Positions 36,226 through 45,159 of a stretch of 64,000 nt of DNA are shown piece by piece (positions within the stretch are counted from its first letter, which is position 1; every line of letters starts with the position of its first letter). Source of the DNA: Lacticaseibacillus porcinae (GTDB lineage: Bacteria; Bacillota; Bacilli; Lactobacillales; Lactobacillaceae); the NCBI RefSeq assembly GCF_003946305.1, contig NZ_RHNS01000001.1:310001-374000 (forward strand), read 5' to 3'. The translations under genes and the position numbers were made by a program. The notes under the pieces are model-generated. The model worked only from the letters and a program-made list of their open reading frames with translations, was not told where the DNA came from and did no database searches.

Positions 36226-36894
36226 TTATTTGAAAAAATTTAACCCTTGGTGGTGGCTTGCAAACGAATAATAATCATGTGCCCCAATGATCACGTGATC
36301 TAACACAGATACCCCGATCAACTCGCCGACTTGGACAAACCGCGCCGTCACGTCGATATCTGCTTGACTCGGGAGGACATGTCCACTGGGATGGTTATGC
36401 ACTAAAATCAAACTTGCGGCATGCACTTTTAATGCTTGACTGAACACCACTCGCGGCTCGGCGTCTGCTTGCGTCAATCCACCCACTGCGACCGGCATTT
36501 CTTGAATCAACTTTAACTGAGTGTCCAGCAAAAAAGCCAACACATGCTCTTGGGGACTGGCACCAAGGCGGGGCATCAACTCTTCAGCTAAGCTTTCAAC
36601 TGATAACACTTCACCATAACGTTTGGTACTTTGTTCCATCACCCGCCGACCAAATTCGATCGCCGCTAACAACCCTGCTGCTTTACTTAAACCGATGCCG
36701 GCAAAGGTCATCAACAACTCCGCATCCACGGCATTCAACCCGCGAAAATCTGGAAAACGCCCTTGCAGTTCAGCAACGGTTTGTGCCATTGTGGTGCCTT
36801 TGCTGCCGTTACGCAACAAGACACGATAAAGTTCCGCATCACTTAACGCACTGGCACCGTTTTTGACAATTCGTTCATATAGATCAGGTTTCAT
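36226..36894 (-). CDS. radC: RadC-family (JAB domain) protein
   Basis: A 222-residue protein with an N-terminal helix-hairpin-helix-like region (LLMTFAGIGLSKAAGLLAA, about residues 60-78) and a C-terminal JAB/MPN domain whose metal site HNHPSGHVLPSQADID begins at His166. Annotated as DNA repair protein RadC, but the biochemical role is unsettled. It sits immediately upstream of mreB, the standard Firmicute order. Confidence 0.93.
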   Translation of the reverse strand: MKPDLYERIVKNGASALSDAELYRVLLRNGSKGTTMAQTVAELQGRFPDFRGLNAVDAELLMTFAGIGLSKAAGLLAAIEFGRRVMEQSTKRYGEVLSVESLAEELMPRLGASPQEHVLAFLLDTQLKLIQEMPVAVGGLTQADAEPRVVFSQALKVHAASLILVHNHPSGHVLPSQADIDVTARFVQVGELIGVSVLDHVIIGAHDYYSFASHHQGLNFFK

Positions 36895-36926
36895 TGTATT
36901 TCCCCCTCACTATATAAATACGCAAT

Positions 36927-37556
36927 TTAGGCGCAAAACATTTTTTTCAATTCGATTAAATTTTCGACTTGAGCGTCTGCCAGGTCGCTTTGTGGTGCCA
37001 GATCTTGCACTTGAACACATTGAATGCCTGCAGCAACAGCAGCTTGGACGCCTACTGGACTATCCTCGACGGCTAACACTTGCGGCGGCGTCAGTTGCAG
37101 CTGTTTCAGTGCTTCCAGATATAAATCAGGTGCCGGCTTTGCGGCACCAGCAACACCTGTGATCACGACGGCAAACATTTTCGACCATCCTGTATTTTGA
37201 AGCATTCGCTTGGTGTAGTCAGCGGCGGATGTGGTCACGATCGCCAAGGTGACGCCTCGAGCTTTCAAGTGCTGCAAGCATAAATTTGCACCAGGTTGCG
37301 CAAGACTGGTGGCTTGGGCGATGCGTTGATCAACGAGCTTTTGCGTCAATTGAATAAATTGCGTTTGTTGGGCGGGCTTGATGAGGCAGTCGAGTGCAGT
37401 TTGGAAGGCATCATCACTGATCCCCACTAGCGGCAAAAAATCACTTGTCTGCAAGCGATAGCCTAATTGTTGGGCTGCTTTAACGTTTGCTTGAACATAC
37501 AACCGCTCAGAGTTCACCAACGTGCCATCCAGGTCAAAGCACACCGCCTTAATCAT
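36927..37556 (-). CDS. HAD-superfamily phosphatase (subfamily IA)
   Basis: A 209-residue hydrolase. Motif I is CFDLDGTLVNSE (nucleophile Asp8), motif II near IVTTSAADYTKR, motif III/IV near VLAVEDSPVGVQAA. The cap domain is helical, as in beta-phosphoglucomutase/Gph-like enzymes. The substrate is unknown. Its start overlaps the folC stop by eight bases. Confidence 0.85.
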   Translation of the reverse strand: MIKAVCFDLDGTLVNSERLYVQANVKAAQQLGYRLQTSDFLPLVGISDDAFQTALDCLIKPAQQTQFIQLTQKLVDQRIAQATSLAQPGANLCLQHLKARGVTLAIVTTSAADYTKRMLQNTGWSKMFAVVITGVAGAAKPAPDLYLEALKQLQLTPPQVLAVEDSPVGVQAAVAAGIQCVQVQDLAPQSDLADAQVENLIELKKMFCA

Positions 37557-38835
37557 TACCAGTACCTATCAGTGCTTGTCTAACTGCTGATACCAAATAC
37601 AACGAACCGGTGATGATCAAAGGTTCTTCACTATGTTCTTGCGTGTAGGCTGCCAGTGCTTGTTGCCACGAGTCAAAGTGCGTGACGTTGTCAGGGTAAT
37701 CGCCGACTTTTGTTGCCCGCGGCGTATCTGGCACTGGCACCAGCCACAAACGATGGTCGCGACCTGATAACGCTGAAATCATCGTTTCCACGGCTTTATC
37801 TTTTAACACGCCAGCGATGATCGTCACTGGTTGTTGACCAAACAATCGATCAAGGGTTTTCACTAAGCCGTGAATACCTTGAGGATTGTGGGCGCCATCG
37901 AGAATGATCAACGGTTGATCAGAAATTTTCTCCATCCGACCAGGCCAAACGCTGGCTTTGACGCCTTTGGTGATCTCGCGGTCGCTCAATGGCCAGTCAA
38001 CGGCTTGCGCATAAGTTTTCGCAGCGGTGATCGCCACTGCCATATTGGCAGGTTGATAACTCCCGACTAACGGCATCGTCAACTGCCGCATCCGATCATT
38101 CGTGCTGTCATAGTCAAAATGCATCCCCCAGTCAAAAATGGTTGGGTGCTTGGCGGAAAAATCTTCACCATATTGCAACCACTTGCTGTGCATCGCCGCC
38201 ACGCGATCAGCGATCACGACTTGCGCTTCTGCTGGTAAAATGCCGGTCACTACCGGGACATTTGGTTTAATGATCCCGGCTTTATGTCCAGCAATACTAG
38301 TCAACGTGTTGCCTAACAATGCTTGATGATCCATGCCGACGCTGGTGATCACCGCAACTTTGGGCATGATGACATTTGTAGAGTCTTCACGTCCACCGAT
38401 CCCGACTTCGATCACCGCGACATCCACTTGTTCTGCTTTGAAATACGCAAGTGCCAGTGCCGTGATAAATTCAAATTCTGTTACCACAAACCCAGGACGC
38501 TGGGTTTGCAGATCTTGCAAGACTTGTGCCCCATGCGTGGTCAGGGCCGCAAGACGCTCATCTTCAATATCATGATGATCGATCCGCAACCGTTCGTTGA
38601 ACCGCATAATAAAAGGCGAAGTAAACAGCCCCACGGTTAACCCGCTGGCTTCTAAAATATGGCTGATGGCATTGGCAACAGATCCTTTGCCGTTAGTCCC
38701 GGTGACATGAATATAGTTTTGATCTTGTTGCGGGTTACCCATCGCTTCAAGCAACGCTGTGATGCGATTCAAACTACCATCTTTAGCAAGCCGGGGTAAG
38801 TGGTGAATATAGGAAACGCTGGTTTGATAATCCAA
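37549..38835 (-). CDS. folC: FolC, folylpolyglutamate/dihydrofolate synthase
   Basis: A 428-residue Mur-ligase-like enzyme that adds glutamate to folates. The ATP loop HVTGTNGKGSVANAI and the GVGREDSTNV-like region (VGIGGREDSTNVIMP) are present. The start is TTG at 38835 behind GGAGGTC; the frame continues to 38931 without support. It begins a folC-HAD unit upstream of radC. Confidence 0.93.
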   Translation of the reverse strand: MDYQTSVSYIHHLPRLAKDGSLNRITALLEAMGNPQQDQNYIHVTGTNGKGSVANAISHILEASGLTVGLFTSPFIMRFNERLRIDHHDIEDERLAALTTHGAQVLQDLQTQRPGFVVTEFEFITALALAYFKAEQVDVAVIEVGIGGREDSTNVIMPKVAVITSVGMDHQALLGNTLTSIAGHKAGIIKPNVPVVTGILPAEAQVVIADRVAAMHSKWLQYGEDFSAKHPTIFDWGMHFDYDSTNDRMRQLTMPLVGSYQPANMAVAITAAKTYAQAVDWPLSDREITKGVKASVWPGRMEKISDQPLIILDGAHNPQGIHGLVKTLDRLFGQQPVTIIAGVLKDKAVETMISALSGRDHRLWLVPVPDTPRATKVGDYPDNVTHFDSWQQALAAYTQEHSEEPLIITGSLYLVSAVRQALIGTGND

Positions 38836-38910
38836 AAACCTGACCTCCGAACATTTTGATAATGGCCTTAGTATACCGCAGACTGCCAACAGGAGAAATT
38901 TCCGCGCAAA

Positions 38911-38945
38911 CAAAAAAGAGCAAGACTTCAATAGTCTTGCCCTTT
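38911..38945 (-). terminator. Rho-independent terminator of the L,D-transpeptidase gene
   Basis: GGGCAAGAC/GTCTTGCTC hairpin followed by TTTTTT on the minus strand, right after the stop at 38950. Confidence 0.85.
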
Positions 38946-38949
38946 GGTG

Positions 38950-40314
38950 TTAAAAGACGATCACAGGTGTCCCCAGTGGCACCGCGTCGTATAGTTTCGC
39001 CATAAAGGCGACTGGGTTGTTCACACAACCGTGAGAGCCGTGTTGTTTGTACCAATCGCCACCGAATTTCGGTTGCCATGGGGCATCATGTAAGCCAACG
39101 CCGGTGTAATCGATCGGCATCCAATAAGATACCTTCGACGCGTAATTAGAACCATCGTCGTTTTTCCCAGTTAAGGTTTTATCGCGATTTTTGGCCCAAA
39201 CGAAATCGACACCTTTAGGGGTATCTTGGCCAGGTTTACCGGTGACGACATCAGAGTCAAGCACCAGCTTGCCATTTTGATAGAAGTACTCATGTTGGTT
39301 TTGGACGTCAACTTCGACATAAGTGCTACCGATATCAGTGCCATCGCTATGGTAGCCGGAGCCTTCGTAAGACACTTCTTTGGTGAAGTCTTGGCCTTTT
39401 TTGATTTCAGCAACTAAGTTCTTGGCTGTCGCCGTTTGTAAAATAGTCCACCCATAAGTCCCTGCTGGCACTGTGACGGTACCACGTTTCGTTGACTTGA
39501 AGGTGCGCGTCTTACCGTAAGTGTTGTAAGTGTTAGCCAGTTCTGCGGTATAAGCTTCCACTTTGGCCAGATCCACTTGCACGCCGTTATCATAACTCAA
39601 CCAACTTTGTAATTTATCGGTTGGGATCGTGATCAACTGGTTGGTGATCTTCACTTGCGCTTTGATGCTGGCAATTTTAGATAATTCCGTGGCCGCCTTT
39701 TTCAAGCTGTCGGAATCAGAAGTGACTTTCGGTTGGGTATAGGTGCTGGTGACATCAACTTTGGTTTTGTCGGTGGACACCGCTTTGGTCACTGCTGTTG
39801 CCAATTTTGTTGCGTCAATTTGATTACCAGCTTGTTCTTTTTGCACCACATATTTGCCACTTTGGGCAACCACTTTGGCATCAACTGGTGCTTTGCGCGT
39901 TTGGTTGAGCTTCGCGGTGATTTGCTTAGTGGTGTTGACTAAAGTGGTGTTGCCATTGGTCAAGGTCGCTTTATCTTGGCTTTGGGCCAACACAGTTGCA
40001 GACATGGCCCAAGGGTTTTGCTTTTTAAGCAACTGGGTCAAGGTTTGGGTAAAGTTTTGCTTCAACCCTAACTCAGTGCCAGAAGCCGTGGCAACTGTTT
40101 GATTTTGATCAACAAACTTCAATGAGGTATTGGTAAAATGCTTTCGCAACGTCTTGTTCGCTTGGGTCACTGTCTGGTTGCCGACATCTACGCCAAGCAC
40201 TTGGGTTTTTGGTAGAAACCGGTTTTGGTAATGATGCGAACGCATTGCGTAGCCACCAAAGGCTAATAATGCGATCACCACCACACTGCCGATCCAGACA
40301 CGTTTGTTCTTCAT
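38950..40314 (-). CDS. L,D-transpeptidase (YkuD) with N-terminal peptidoglycan-binding repeats
   Basis: A 454-residue exported protein anchored by an N-terminal TM helix (about residues 6-25). The middle has two PG-binding-4-like repeats (about 40-160 and 180-290) and the C-terminal YkuD domain carries the active site HGSHGCVNN with the catalytic Cys (about residue 431). It probably makes 3-3 crosslinks or attaches ligands to the wall. ATG at 40314 has an AAGGAGTG site. A TATAAT box lies about 50 nt upstream. Confidence 0.92.
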   Translation of the reverse strand: MKNKRVWIGSVVVIALLAFGGYAMRSHHYQNRFLPKTQVLGVDVGNQTVTQANKTLRKHFTNTSLKFVDQNQTVATASGTELGLKQNFTQTLTQLLKKQNPWAMSATVLAQSQDKATLTNGNTTLVNTTKQITAKLNQTRKAPVDAKVVAQSGKYVVQKEQAGNQIDATKLATAVTKAVSTDKTKVDVTSTYTQPKVTSDSDSLKKAATELSKIASIKAQVKITNQLITIPTDKLQSWLSYDNGVQVDLAKVEAYTAELANTYNTYGKTRTFKSTKRGTVTVPAGTYGWTILQTATAKNLVAEIKKGQDFTKEVSYEGSGYHSDGTDIGSTYVEVDVQNQHEYFYQNGKLVLDSDVVTGKPGQDTPKGVDFVWAKNRDKTLTGKNDDGSNYASKVSYWMPIDYTGVGLHDAPWQPKFGGDWYKQHGSHGCVNNPVAFMAKLYDAVPLGTPVIVF

Positions 40315-40364
40315 GGATGATTCACTCCTTGACTGCAAATCCAATGCAACAAAAATTCGCAGTA

Positions 40365-40370
40365 ATTATA
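40365..40370 (-). promoter_or_regulatory. -10 box of the L,D-transpeptidase gene
   Basis: TGATATAAT on the minus strand, an extended -10, about 50 nt upstream of the start. I see nothing else of note in the gap 40371-40552 apart from an AT-rich inverted repeat (ACAATTGT twice, near 40489-40520). Confidence 0.5.
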
Positions 40371-40552
40371 TCACACCTAAAGCCTAGACCTAGAATGTGA
40401 AGTTTTGACGAACACTGCAGAATTTTAAGCGGTTGCGAGACCATAGGATCAGCTTTTGACCTAGGCGCATGCAGTTGTCATCCATATAATACAATTGTTT
40501 CAGTTAAATGACAATTGTTGCGCGGCGATTCTCATCAATTACCAACAAAAAG

Positions 40553-41239
40553 TTAGTCGATCGCCTTTGCTTCACTTAAGCGCCCGTCGACCATGTCGTA
40601 CACATGATCTGCCAATGGCCGCAACCGCACATCATGGGTCACGATCACCACGGCTTTTTGACGATCATGAGCTAAGTGTTGTAACAGTTCACCAACTTGC
40701 ATGACCCGGGTCGAATCAAGCGCTGCTGTTGGTTCATCAGCAAGTACCACTGCAGGATCTGGATACAACGCCCGCGCGATCGCCACACGTTGTTGTTGCC
40801 CACCAGAAAGCGAACCAGGATAGGCATTAACAAATGGCGTTAAGCCGAGCTCTTCTAACAATTGGGCCAGTGCCGCTTGGCTTAGGTTACCAGTTTTTTT
40901 CACTTGGTCAACTAACTTAAATTGTTCTTTTACGGTGAGAAATGGCAACAAGTGGTAAGCCTGTAAGACAAAACCTAAGTGATTGAGACGCAATTGTTCT
41001 TTTTGTTTGGCAGAGGCTTTCCCTAATTCAACGCCTGCCACTTGCACACTGCCGTTTGTCGGCGTCAGCAAACCGCCAGCGATCGTCAACAAGGTACTTT
41101 TGCCGCTGCCAGAAGGCCCTAAAATCAAGCTCAGTTCGCCAGCTTTGGCTTCAAAATTCACATCATGTAACACTTGGACGCGACTAGCGCCTGTGCCGAA
41201 GAATTGATCGACATGTTCAATTTTTAATGCTTGCATCAT
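40553..41239 (-). CDS. ABC transporter ATPase (LolD/MacB-type)
   Basis: A 228-residue ATPase with Walker A GPSGSGKST (near residue 41), signature LSGGQQQR, Walker B VVLADEPTAALD and H-loop VTHD. It overlaps the permease stop by one base and is the last gene of the tetR-permease-ATPase unit. The substrate is unknown; such systems export peptides, lipids or antimicrobials. Confidence 0.9.
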   Translation of the reverse strand: MMQALKIEHVDQFFGTGASRVQVLHDVNFEAKAGELSLILGPSGSGKSTLLTIAGGLLTPTNGSVQVAGVELGKASAKQKEQLRLNHLGFVLQAYHLLPFLTVKEQFKLVDQVKKTGNLSQAALAQLLEELGLTPFVNAYPGSLSGGQQQRVAIARALYPDPAVVLADEPTAALDSTRVMQVGELLQHLAHDRQKAVVIVTHDVRLRPLADHVYDMVDGRLSEAKAID

Positions 41240-42297
41240 TAGCCTCCGATCACGCTGACAGGGTCAACTTTCAAAATACTGCGCACTGGGATCACCGCGC
41301 CGAGCATCGCAATGATGACGAGTGCTAACGCTACAGCCCCTAAAATGGGAACGTCAAAGGCCATCGGCACCGCACTTGGCATCGCCATAGCCGTTGCGAC
41401 AGTTAAGATCACCCCGATCACAAGCCCTGAGATCACCATTAAAAAGGCTTGGCTCAAGGTGCTTTTGACTAAAACAGACCCAGGGATGCCTTGTGCGCGC
41501 AACACCGCGTAGTTTTGTTGTTTTTGCATGGTCAAAATATATAAGAACACCGCAATGACGATCAACGAAATCACCATCAAAAAGCCGATCATCATTTCAA
41601 AAGTCATATTTTGGGCAGAATATCCTGGTAACTTTTGAACAAAGGCATTTTTGTCGTAAGTATGTAAGGCTGAATTGCCGGCTTTCGGCGTTGTTTTCGT
41701 GGAGACGATCGCACTGGCGATCATGGTCGTCGGCACATTTTTCAAAGTGGCCCAAGCAGATAAACGTCCGTATACCACTGGGGCAACACTCATTTTCGCA
41801 TTGTGGGTGAAGCCGACGATTTTATAAGCATGGTCATTGCCATTGAGTTTGAACGTATCGCCGAGCTTGTAGCCAGATTCTTTAAAGGCATCATCGACGA
41901 CTAATTGATAACGGCTCTTTGCCAAGTGGCCGCTAGTCAAGGTGATGTTTTTGGCCACAAATTGACTGTTATCAAGGCCGATAAAAGTGCCTGACACTTG
42001 GTCATGGCCGGACTTTTTGGCCACGATCGGAGCTTGGGCGATGTAAGCTTGCGACTTTGGCAAGGTTTTTGGCGCTTGGGATTTTTGGATCAACGATTGC
42101 GATAAGCTGATGTCGGCATCTTTGTTCATAATGATACTTTGCATGCCCCATGAATTGATCGCATCCGTGTTTTGTTGCGCGAGGCCTAATGCCAAGCTGG
42201 TGAGAATGAAAATTAAATAGCTGATCAACACGATCATGGCAATGATCAAGCTGTAACGCAATTTTTCTTTGCGCATTTCTTTTAACGCCAAAAACAT
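41239..42297 (-). CDS. ABC transporter permease, FtsX-like
   Basis: A 352-residue permease with one N-terminal TM helix, a large extracellular domain (about residues 45-225), and three C-terminal TM helices in the FtsX arrangement ending VRSILKVDPVSVIGG. It pairs with the ATPase encoded immediately downstream and lies 15 nt after the TetR gene. Confidence 0.88.
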   Translation of the reverse strand: MFLALKEMRKEKLRYSLIIAMIVLISYLIFILTSLALGLAQQNTDAINSWGMQSIIMNKDADISLSQSLIQKSQAPKTLPKSQAYIAQAPIVAKKSGHDQVSGTFIGLDNSQFVAKNITLTSGHLAKSRYQLVVDDAFKESGYKLGDTFKLNGNDHAYKIVGFTHNAKMSVAPVVYGRLSAWATLKNVPTTMIASAIVSTKTTPKAGNSALHTYDKNAFVQKLPGYSAQNMTFEMMIGFLMVISLIVIAVFLYILTMQKQQNYAVLRAQGIPGSVLVKSTLSQAFLMVISGLVIGVILTVATAMAMPSAVPMAFDVPILGAVALALVIIAMLGAVIPVRSILKVDPVSVIGG

Positions 42298-42312
42298 AAA
42301 ATTTCCCCTTTA

Positions 42313-42801
42313 TTAGTCAGACAATTTGGCCAATGCCTGTTTCAAATTCGCCAAATGCTGACTTTGATGTGCTGGATCGATCAACGCGAGTCGAATGGTT
42401 TCATGGCATAACGTCATTTGCGCCCACGCGACTGATGACAAGTTGGTTGTTGGTTGGTGACTCGGTAACATCGCGGCGTTATGCGCATAATGTTGCCGCA
42501 ACAAGTCGTGATACTGCGAATCGACGACGCCAGTGATAAAATCGGCAGTCGCTTGATACATATCGCCTGAACGAGGCACATGCTGATGCACCACTGCCAT
42601 CACCTGGCCGAACAAATACAAATAGGCATCTTCTAAATCAGAAAAATAATGATAAAACGCGCCGCGCGCGATCCCAGCATCCTTCACGATCCGAGCAACT
42701 TGCGCCGTTGCCAGTGAATGGTCAGAGAATTCTTTCAGCAGCGCCGCTTCAACGCGGTTTTGCTTTGGTTGCGGGAGATTTTGATACATTGTGGAAACCA
42801 T
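42313..42801 (-). CDS. TetR-family transcriptional regulator
   Basis: A 162-residue regulator. The N-terminal helix-turn-helix (TAQVARIVKDAGIARGAFYH, about residues 36-55) is typical, including the GAFYHYF end of the recognition helix. The C-terminal ligand domain is short. It is the first gene of the exporter operon and almost certainly represses it through two palindromes in its own promoter. ATG at 42801 follows AAGGGG; the ATG at codon 5 is an alternative. Confidence 0.88.
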   Translation of the reverse strand: MVSTMYQNLPQPKQNRVEAALLKEFSDHSLATAQVARIVKDAGIARGAFYHYFSDLEDAYLYLFGQVMAVVHQHVPRSGDMYQATADFITGVVDSQYHDLLRQHYAHNAAMLPSHQPTTNLSSVAWAQMTLCHETIRLALIDPAHQSQHLANLKQALAKLSD

Positions 42802-42824
42802 GGTTTTTCCCCTTTTGTGTAAAA

Positions 42825-42874
42825 TGACACCGTGTCAACAAAATTCAGTATACCGTTTGTTGACACAGTGTCAA
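42825..42874 (-). promoter_or_regulatory. TetR-type double operator over the exporter promoter
   Basis: Two palindromes sharing TGACAC-N-GTGTCA: 42825-42837 and 42860-42874. On the minus strand the second contains the -35 TTGACA, followed after 16 nt by TATACT; the first lies just downstream of the -10. Binding at either would block initiation. Confidence 0.85.
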
Positions 42875-42996
42875 TAGATTGTTATCAATTTAGTTATATT
42901 CATTTCGTTTTTACACGATTGATTTAATATCGGTGCCCAACAACTTGATCGACTCATGTCTTATCGTGCCCTTACAATTGAATTGACGGCCATATC

Positions 42997-43066
42997 TTGA
43001 CTGTGTCAGGTCTTGGGTGTAAGCTCATAATCAACCTCGAATACATTTATTAAATCAAATCGAGGT
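42997..43066 (+). promoter_or_regulatory. Promoter and leader hairpin of the MFS-nadC operon
   Basis: TTGACT (42997-43002), 17-nt spacer, TAAGCT (43020-43025). The leader then has an inverted repeat ACCTCGA/TCGAGGT (43034-43066) that ends one to two bases before the GGAGG site, so it may affect translation or bind a repressor. Confidence 0.45.
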
Positions 43067-43077
43067 CGGAGGAAAAG

Positions 43078-44280
43078 ATGAAGACACCTAAGCACTTATT
43101 ATTGATCGTCGGCACTGCCTGGCTGTTTGATGCCATGGATGTTGCCTTGCTATCATTTATTATGCCGCTGCTCAAAACTGAGTGGTCACTGACGGGAACC
43201 CAATTAGGCTTAGTCGGTGCGATGACGTCCATCGGGATGATCTTTGGCGCCTTATTATGCGGTCGCTTAGCCGATGCGTTCGGCCGCAAGCATGTGTTGA
43301 TGGGCACATTGATTTTGTTTTCTGCTAGTAATTTAGCGTTAGCCTTTGCCCCAAACGTTGAATGGTTCATGGCCATTCGCGTGGTCACCGGCTTTGGCCT
43401 TGGTGGTGAACTCCCAGTGGCAGCGACGATGTTGGCGGATCACTTCACCGGCGTTAAGCGGTCGCAAATGTTGGTGTTAGGCGATAGCTTCTGGGCCTGG
43501 GGTTGGATCGTGGCGAGCTTGATCGCTTACCTGGTGATGCCGACATTTGGTTGGCGGATCGCTGTTGCCGCTACTTTAGTCGCGGCATTATATGCCTTTA
43601 TTTTGCGGGAACATTTGCCTGCAGAACCAGTTCATGAAAAAACGGCTCATGCCCCATTTGCAGAATTAATGAAGCCTGCTCACTTCAAGCCACTGGCCAC
43701 GTTAAGTGTGATGTGGTTTATCGTGATGTTGACTTACTACGGTATCTTCTTATGGTTGCCTAGTGTGTTGACTATGCGCGGCTTTTCGATCGTCAACTCA
43801 TTAGGCTACACCTTGGCGATGAGTATCGCCCAATTGCCAGGTTATTACTTAGCCGCATGGTTGATGGGTAAGGTCAGTCGCAAGTTGATCATGGGGATCT
43901 ACTTGATCGGCACCATTGTCGCAGCGTTAGTCTTTGGTAACGCAAGCTCCACTGCGATGATCTTAGTCGCCGGCGCTGCGCTTTCCTTCTTTGATCTCGG
44001 GGCTTGGGGGACGTTGATTGCCTTGACTCCTGGCCAATTTCCTAAAATTATTCGCGGCACGGCGATGGGTACTGCGCAATCGATCGGTCGTATCGGCGCG
44101 ACTGTGGGACCATTTTTAGTGGGTTGGTTGTTTGATGCCGGTTTTGACATTCATGGCGTTTTCGGCTTGTTCGTCGGGATGTTGATCATCGCGTTGCTGG
44201 TCTTAGTGTTCGGGGTCAAAGATGAAAACATCGAAGACGTCACAGAATCGCAGGTGGCTGACAATGCCGCTAAGCTTTAA
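43078..44280 (+). CDS. MFS transporter, NiaP-like; likely NAD-precursor importer
   Basis: A 400-residue, 12-TM major facilitator. The motif A loop GRLADAFGRKHVLMG (near residue 62) and the RVVTGFGLGGELPVA segment of TM4 (near residue 101) resemble the NiaP/sugar-acid branch. It overlaps nadC by 17 bases, and both share one promoter, so it probably brings in quinolinate or a related pyridine carboxylate for NadC. That substrate is inferred from the gene pairing only. Confidence 0.8.
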   Translation: MKTPKHLLLIVGTAWLFDAMDVALLSFIMPLLKTEWSLTGTQLGLVGAMTSIGMIFGALLCGRLADAFGRKHVLMGTLILFSASNLALAFAPNVEWFMAIRVVTGFGLGGELPVAATMLADHFTGVKRSQMLVLGDSFWAWGWIVASLIAYLVMPTFGWRIAVAATLVAALYAFILREHLPAEPVHEKTAHAPFAELMKPAHFKPLATLSVMWFIVMLTYYGIFLWLPSVLTMRGFSIVNSLGYTLAMSIAQLPGYYLAAWLMGKVSRKLIMGIYLIGTIVAALVFGNASSTAMILVAGAALSFFDLGAWGTLIALTPGQFPKIIRGTAMGTAQSIGRIGATVGPFLVGWLFDAGFDIHGVFGLFVGMLIIALLVLVFGVKDENIEDVTESQVADNAAKL

Positions 44281-45094
44281 GCAAGTCGCCCCTGCTTTAC
44301 AACAATTTTTAAATGAAGATCTCGGTCGCGGCGATCTCACTGCCCCATTATTGACTGGACGCCATGGGGCCGGTGTATATCTGGCGAAAACTGGCGGCGT
44401 GATCGCTGGGTTACAAATACCAGCATTCTTATATCGCATACTCGACGCTGACGTCGACTATCGCGCACTGGTTCAAGAAGGCGAAGTCGTCGCGGCTGGC
44501 ACCCCGATTGCCGAAGTGCATGGTGATTTGGCAGTGCTACTTGCGGCAGAGCGACTGAGTTTGAATTTAATGCAGCGGTTGTCCGGAATCGCAACGGCAA
44601 CGAAATTGGCAGTCGATACTTTAGCTGACCCCCGCATCCAAATTCTTGATACGCGCAAAACCGCTCCTGGTTTGCGGGTCTTTGATAAATACGCGGTGCG
44701 CGTCGGCGGCGGCGTCAATCATCGCTTAGGCCTTGATGACATGGCAATGCTCAAAGATAATCATTGGGCGGCGATCGGGGATTTGGATGCGGCGATTCAA
44801 TTGCTACGTCGCGTCAATGGTCCAACGAAAATGATCGAAGTTGAATGTGAATCGCGTTCGCAAGTTGAACAAGCCATCATGGCGCAAGCAGATATCATCA
44901 TGTTCGATAATCAAACGCCTCAAACCGTGAAAGCTTGGCAACAGCTGATCCCGGCAGGTGTCAAAACGGAAGTCTCTGGTGGCATCGAACTCAACAACAT
45001 ACATGATTATGCTGGTTGTGGTGCAGACTTCTTGTCGTTAGGTTACTTAACCAATCGTGTGGTCAATTTGGACATCAGTTTCAATCAGAAGTAA
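44264..45094 (+). CDS. nadC: NadC, quinolinate phosphoribosyltransferase
   Basis: A 276-residue enzyme converting quinolinate and PRPP to nicotinate mononucleotide. The start is ATG at 44264 behind AGGTGG; the frame opens at 44222 inside the upstream gene. The signatures NEDLGRGDLTAPLL (near residue 15), the LDTRKTAPGLRVFDKYAVRVGG segment and the IEVECES strand are all present. No nadA or nadB is in the window. Confidence 0.95.
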   Translation: MPLSFKQVAPALQQFLNEDLGRGDLTAPLLTGRHGAGVYLAKTGGVIAGLQIPAFLYRILDADVDYRALVQEGEVVAAGTPIAEVHGDLAVLLAAERLSLNLMQRLSGIATATKLAVDTLADPRIQILDTRKTAPGLRVFDKYAVRVGGGVNHRLGLDDMAMLKDNHWAAIGDLDAAIQLLRRVNGPTKMIEVECESRSQVEQAIMAQADIIMFDNQTPQTVKAWQQLIPAGVKTEVSGGIELNNIHDYAGCGADFLSLGYLTNRVVNLDISFNQK

Positions 45095-45102
45095 GCAAAA
45101 GG

Positions 45103-45136
45103 AGCGCAGACTGAGATGTCTGGGCTCTTTTTTTGA
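45103..45136 (+). terminator. Rho-independent terminator of nadC
   Basis: AGCGCAGAC/GTCTGGGCT hairpin (one mismatch) followed by seven T residues. Confidence 0.75.
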
Positions 45137-45159
45137 CCAGGTGCAGACGAATTTAATTT

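Noticed and set aside
40440-40552. Plus-strand promoter or terminator around the ACAATTGT inverted repeat
   Set aside because: Spacing to any -35 is wrong and there is no T tract; left as an unexplained AT-rich repeat.
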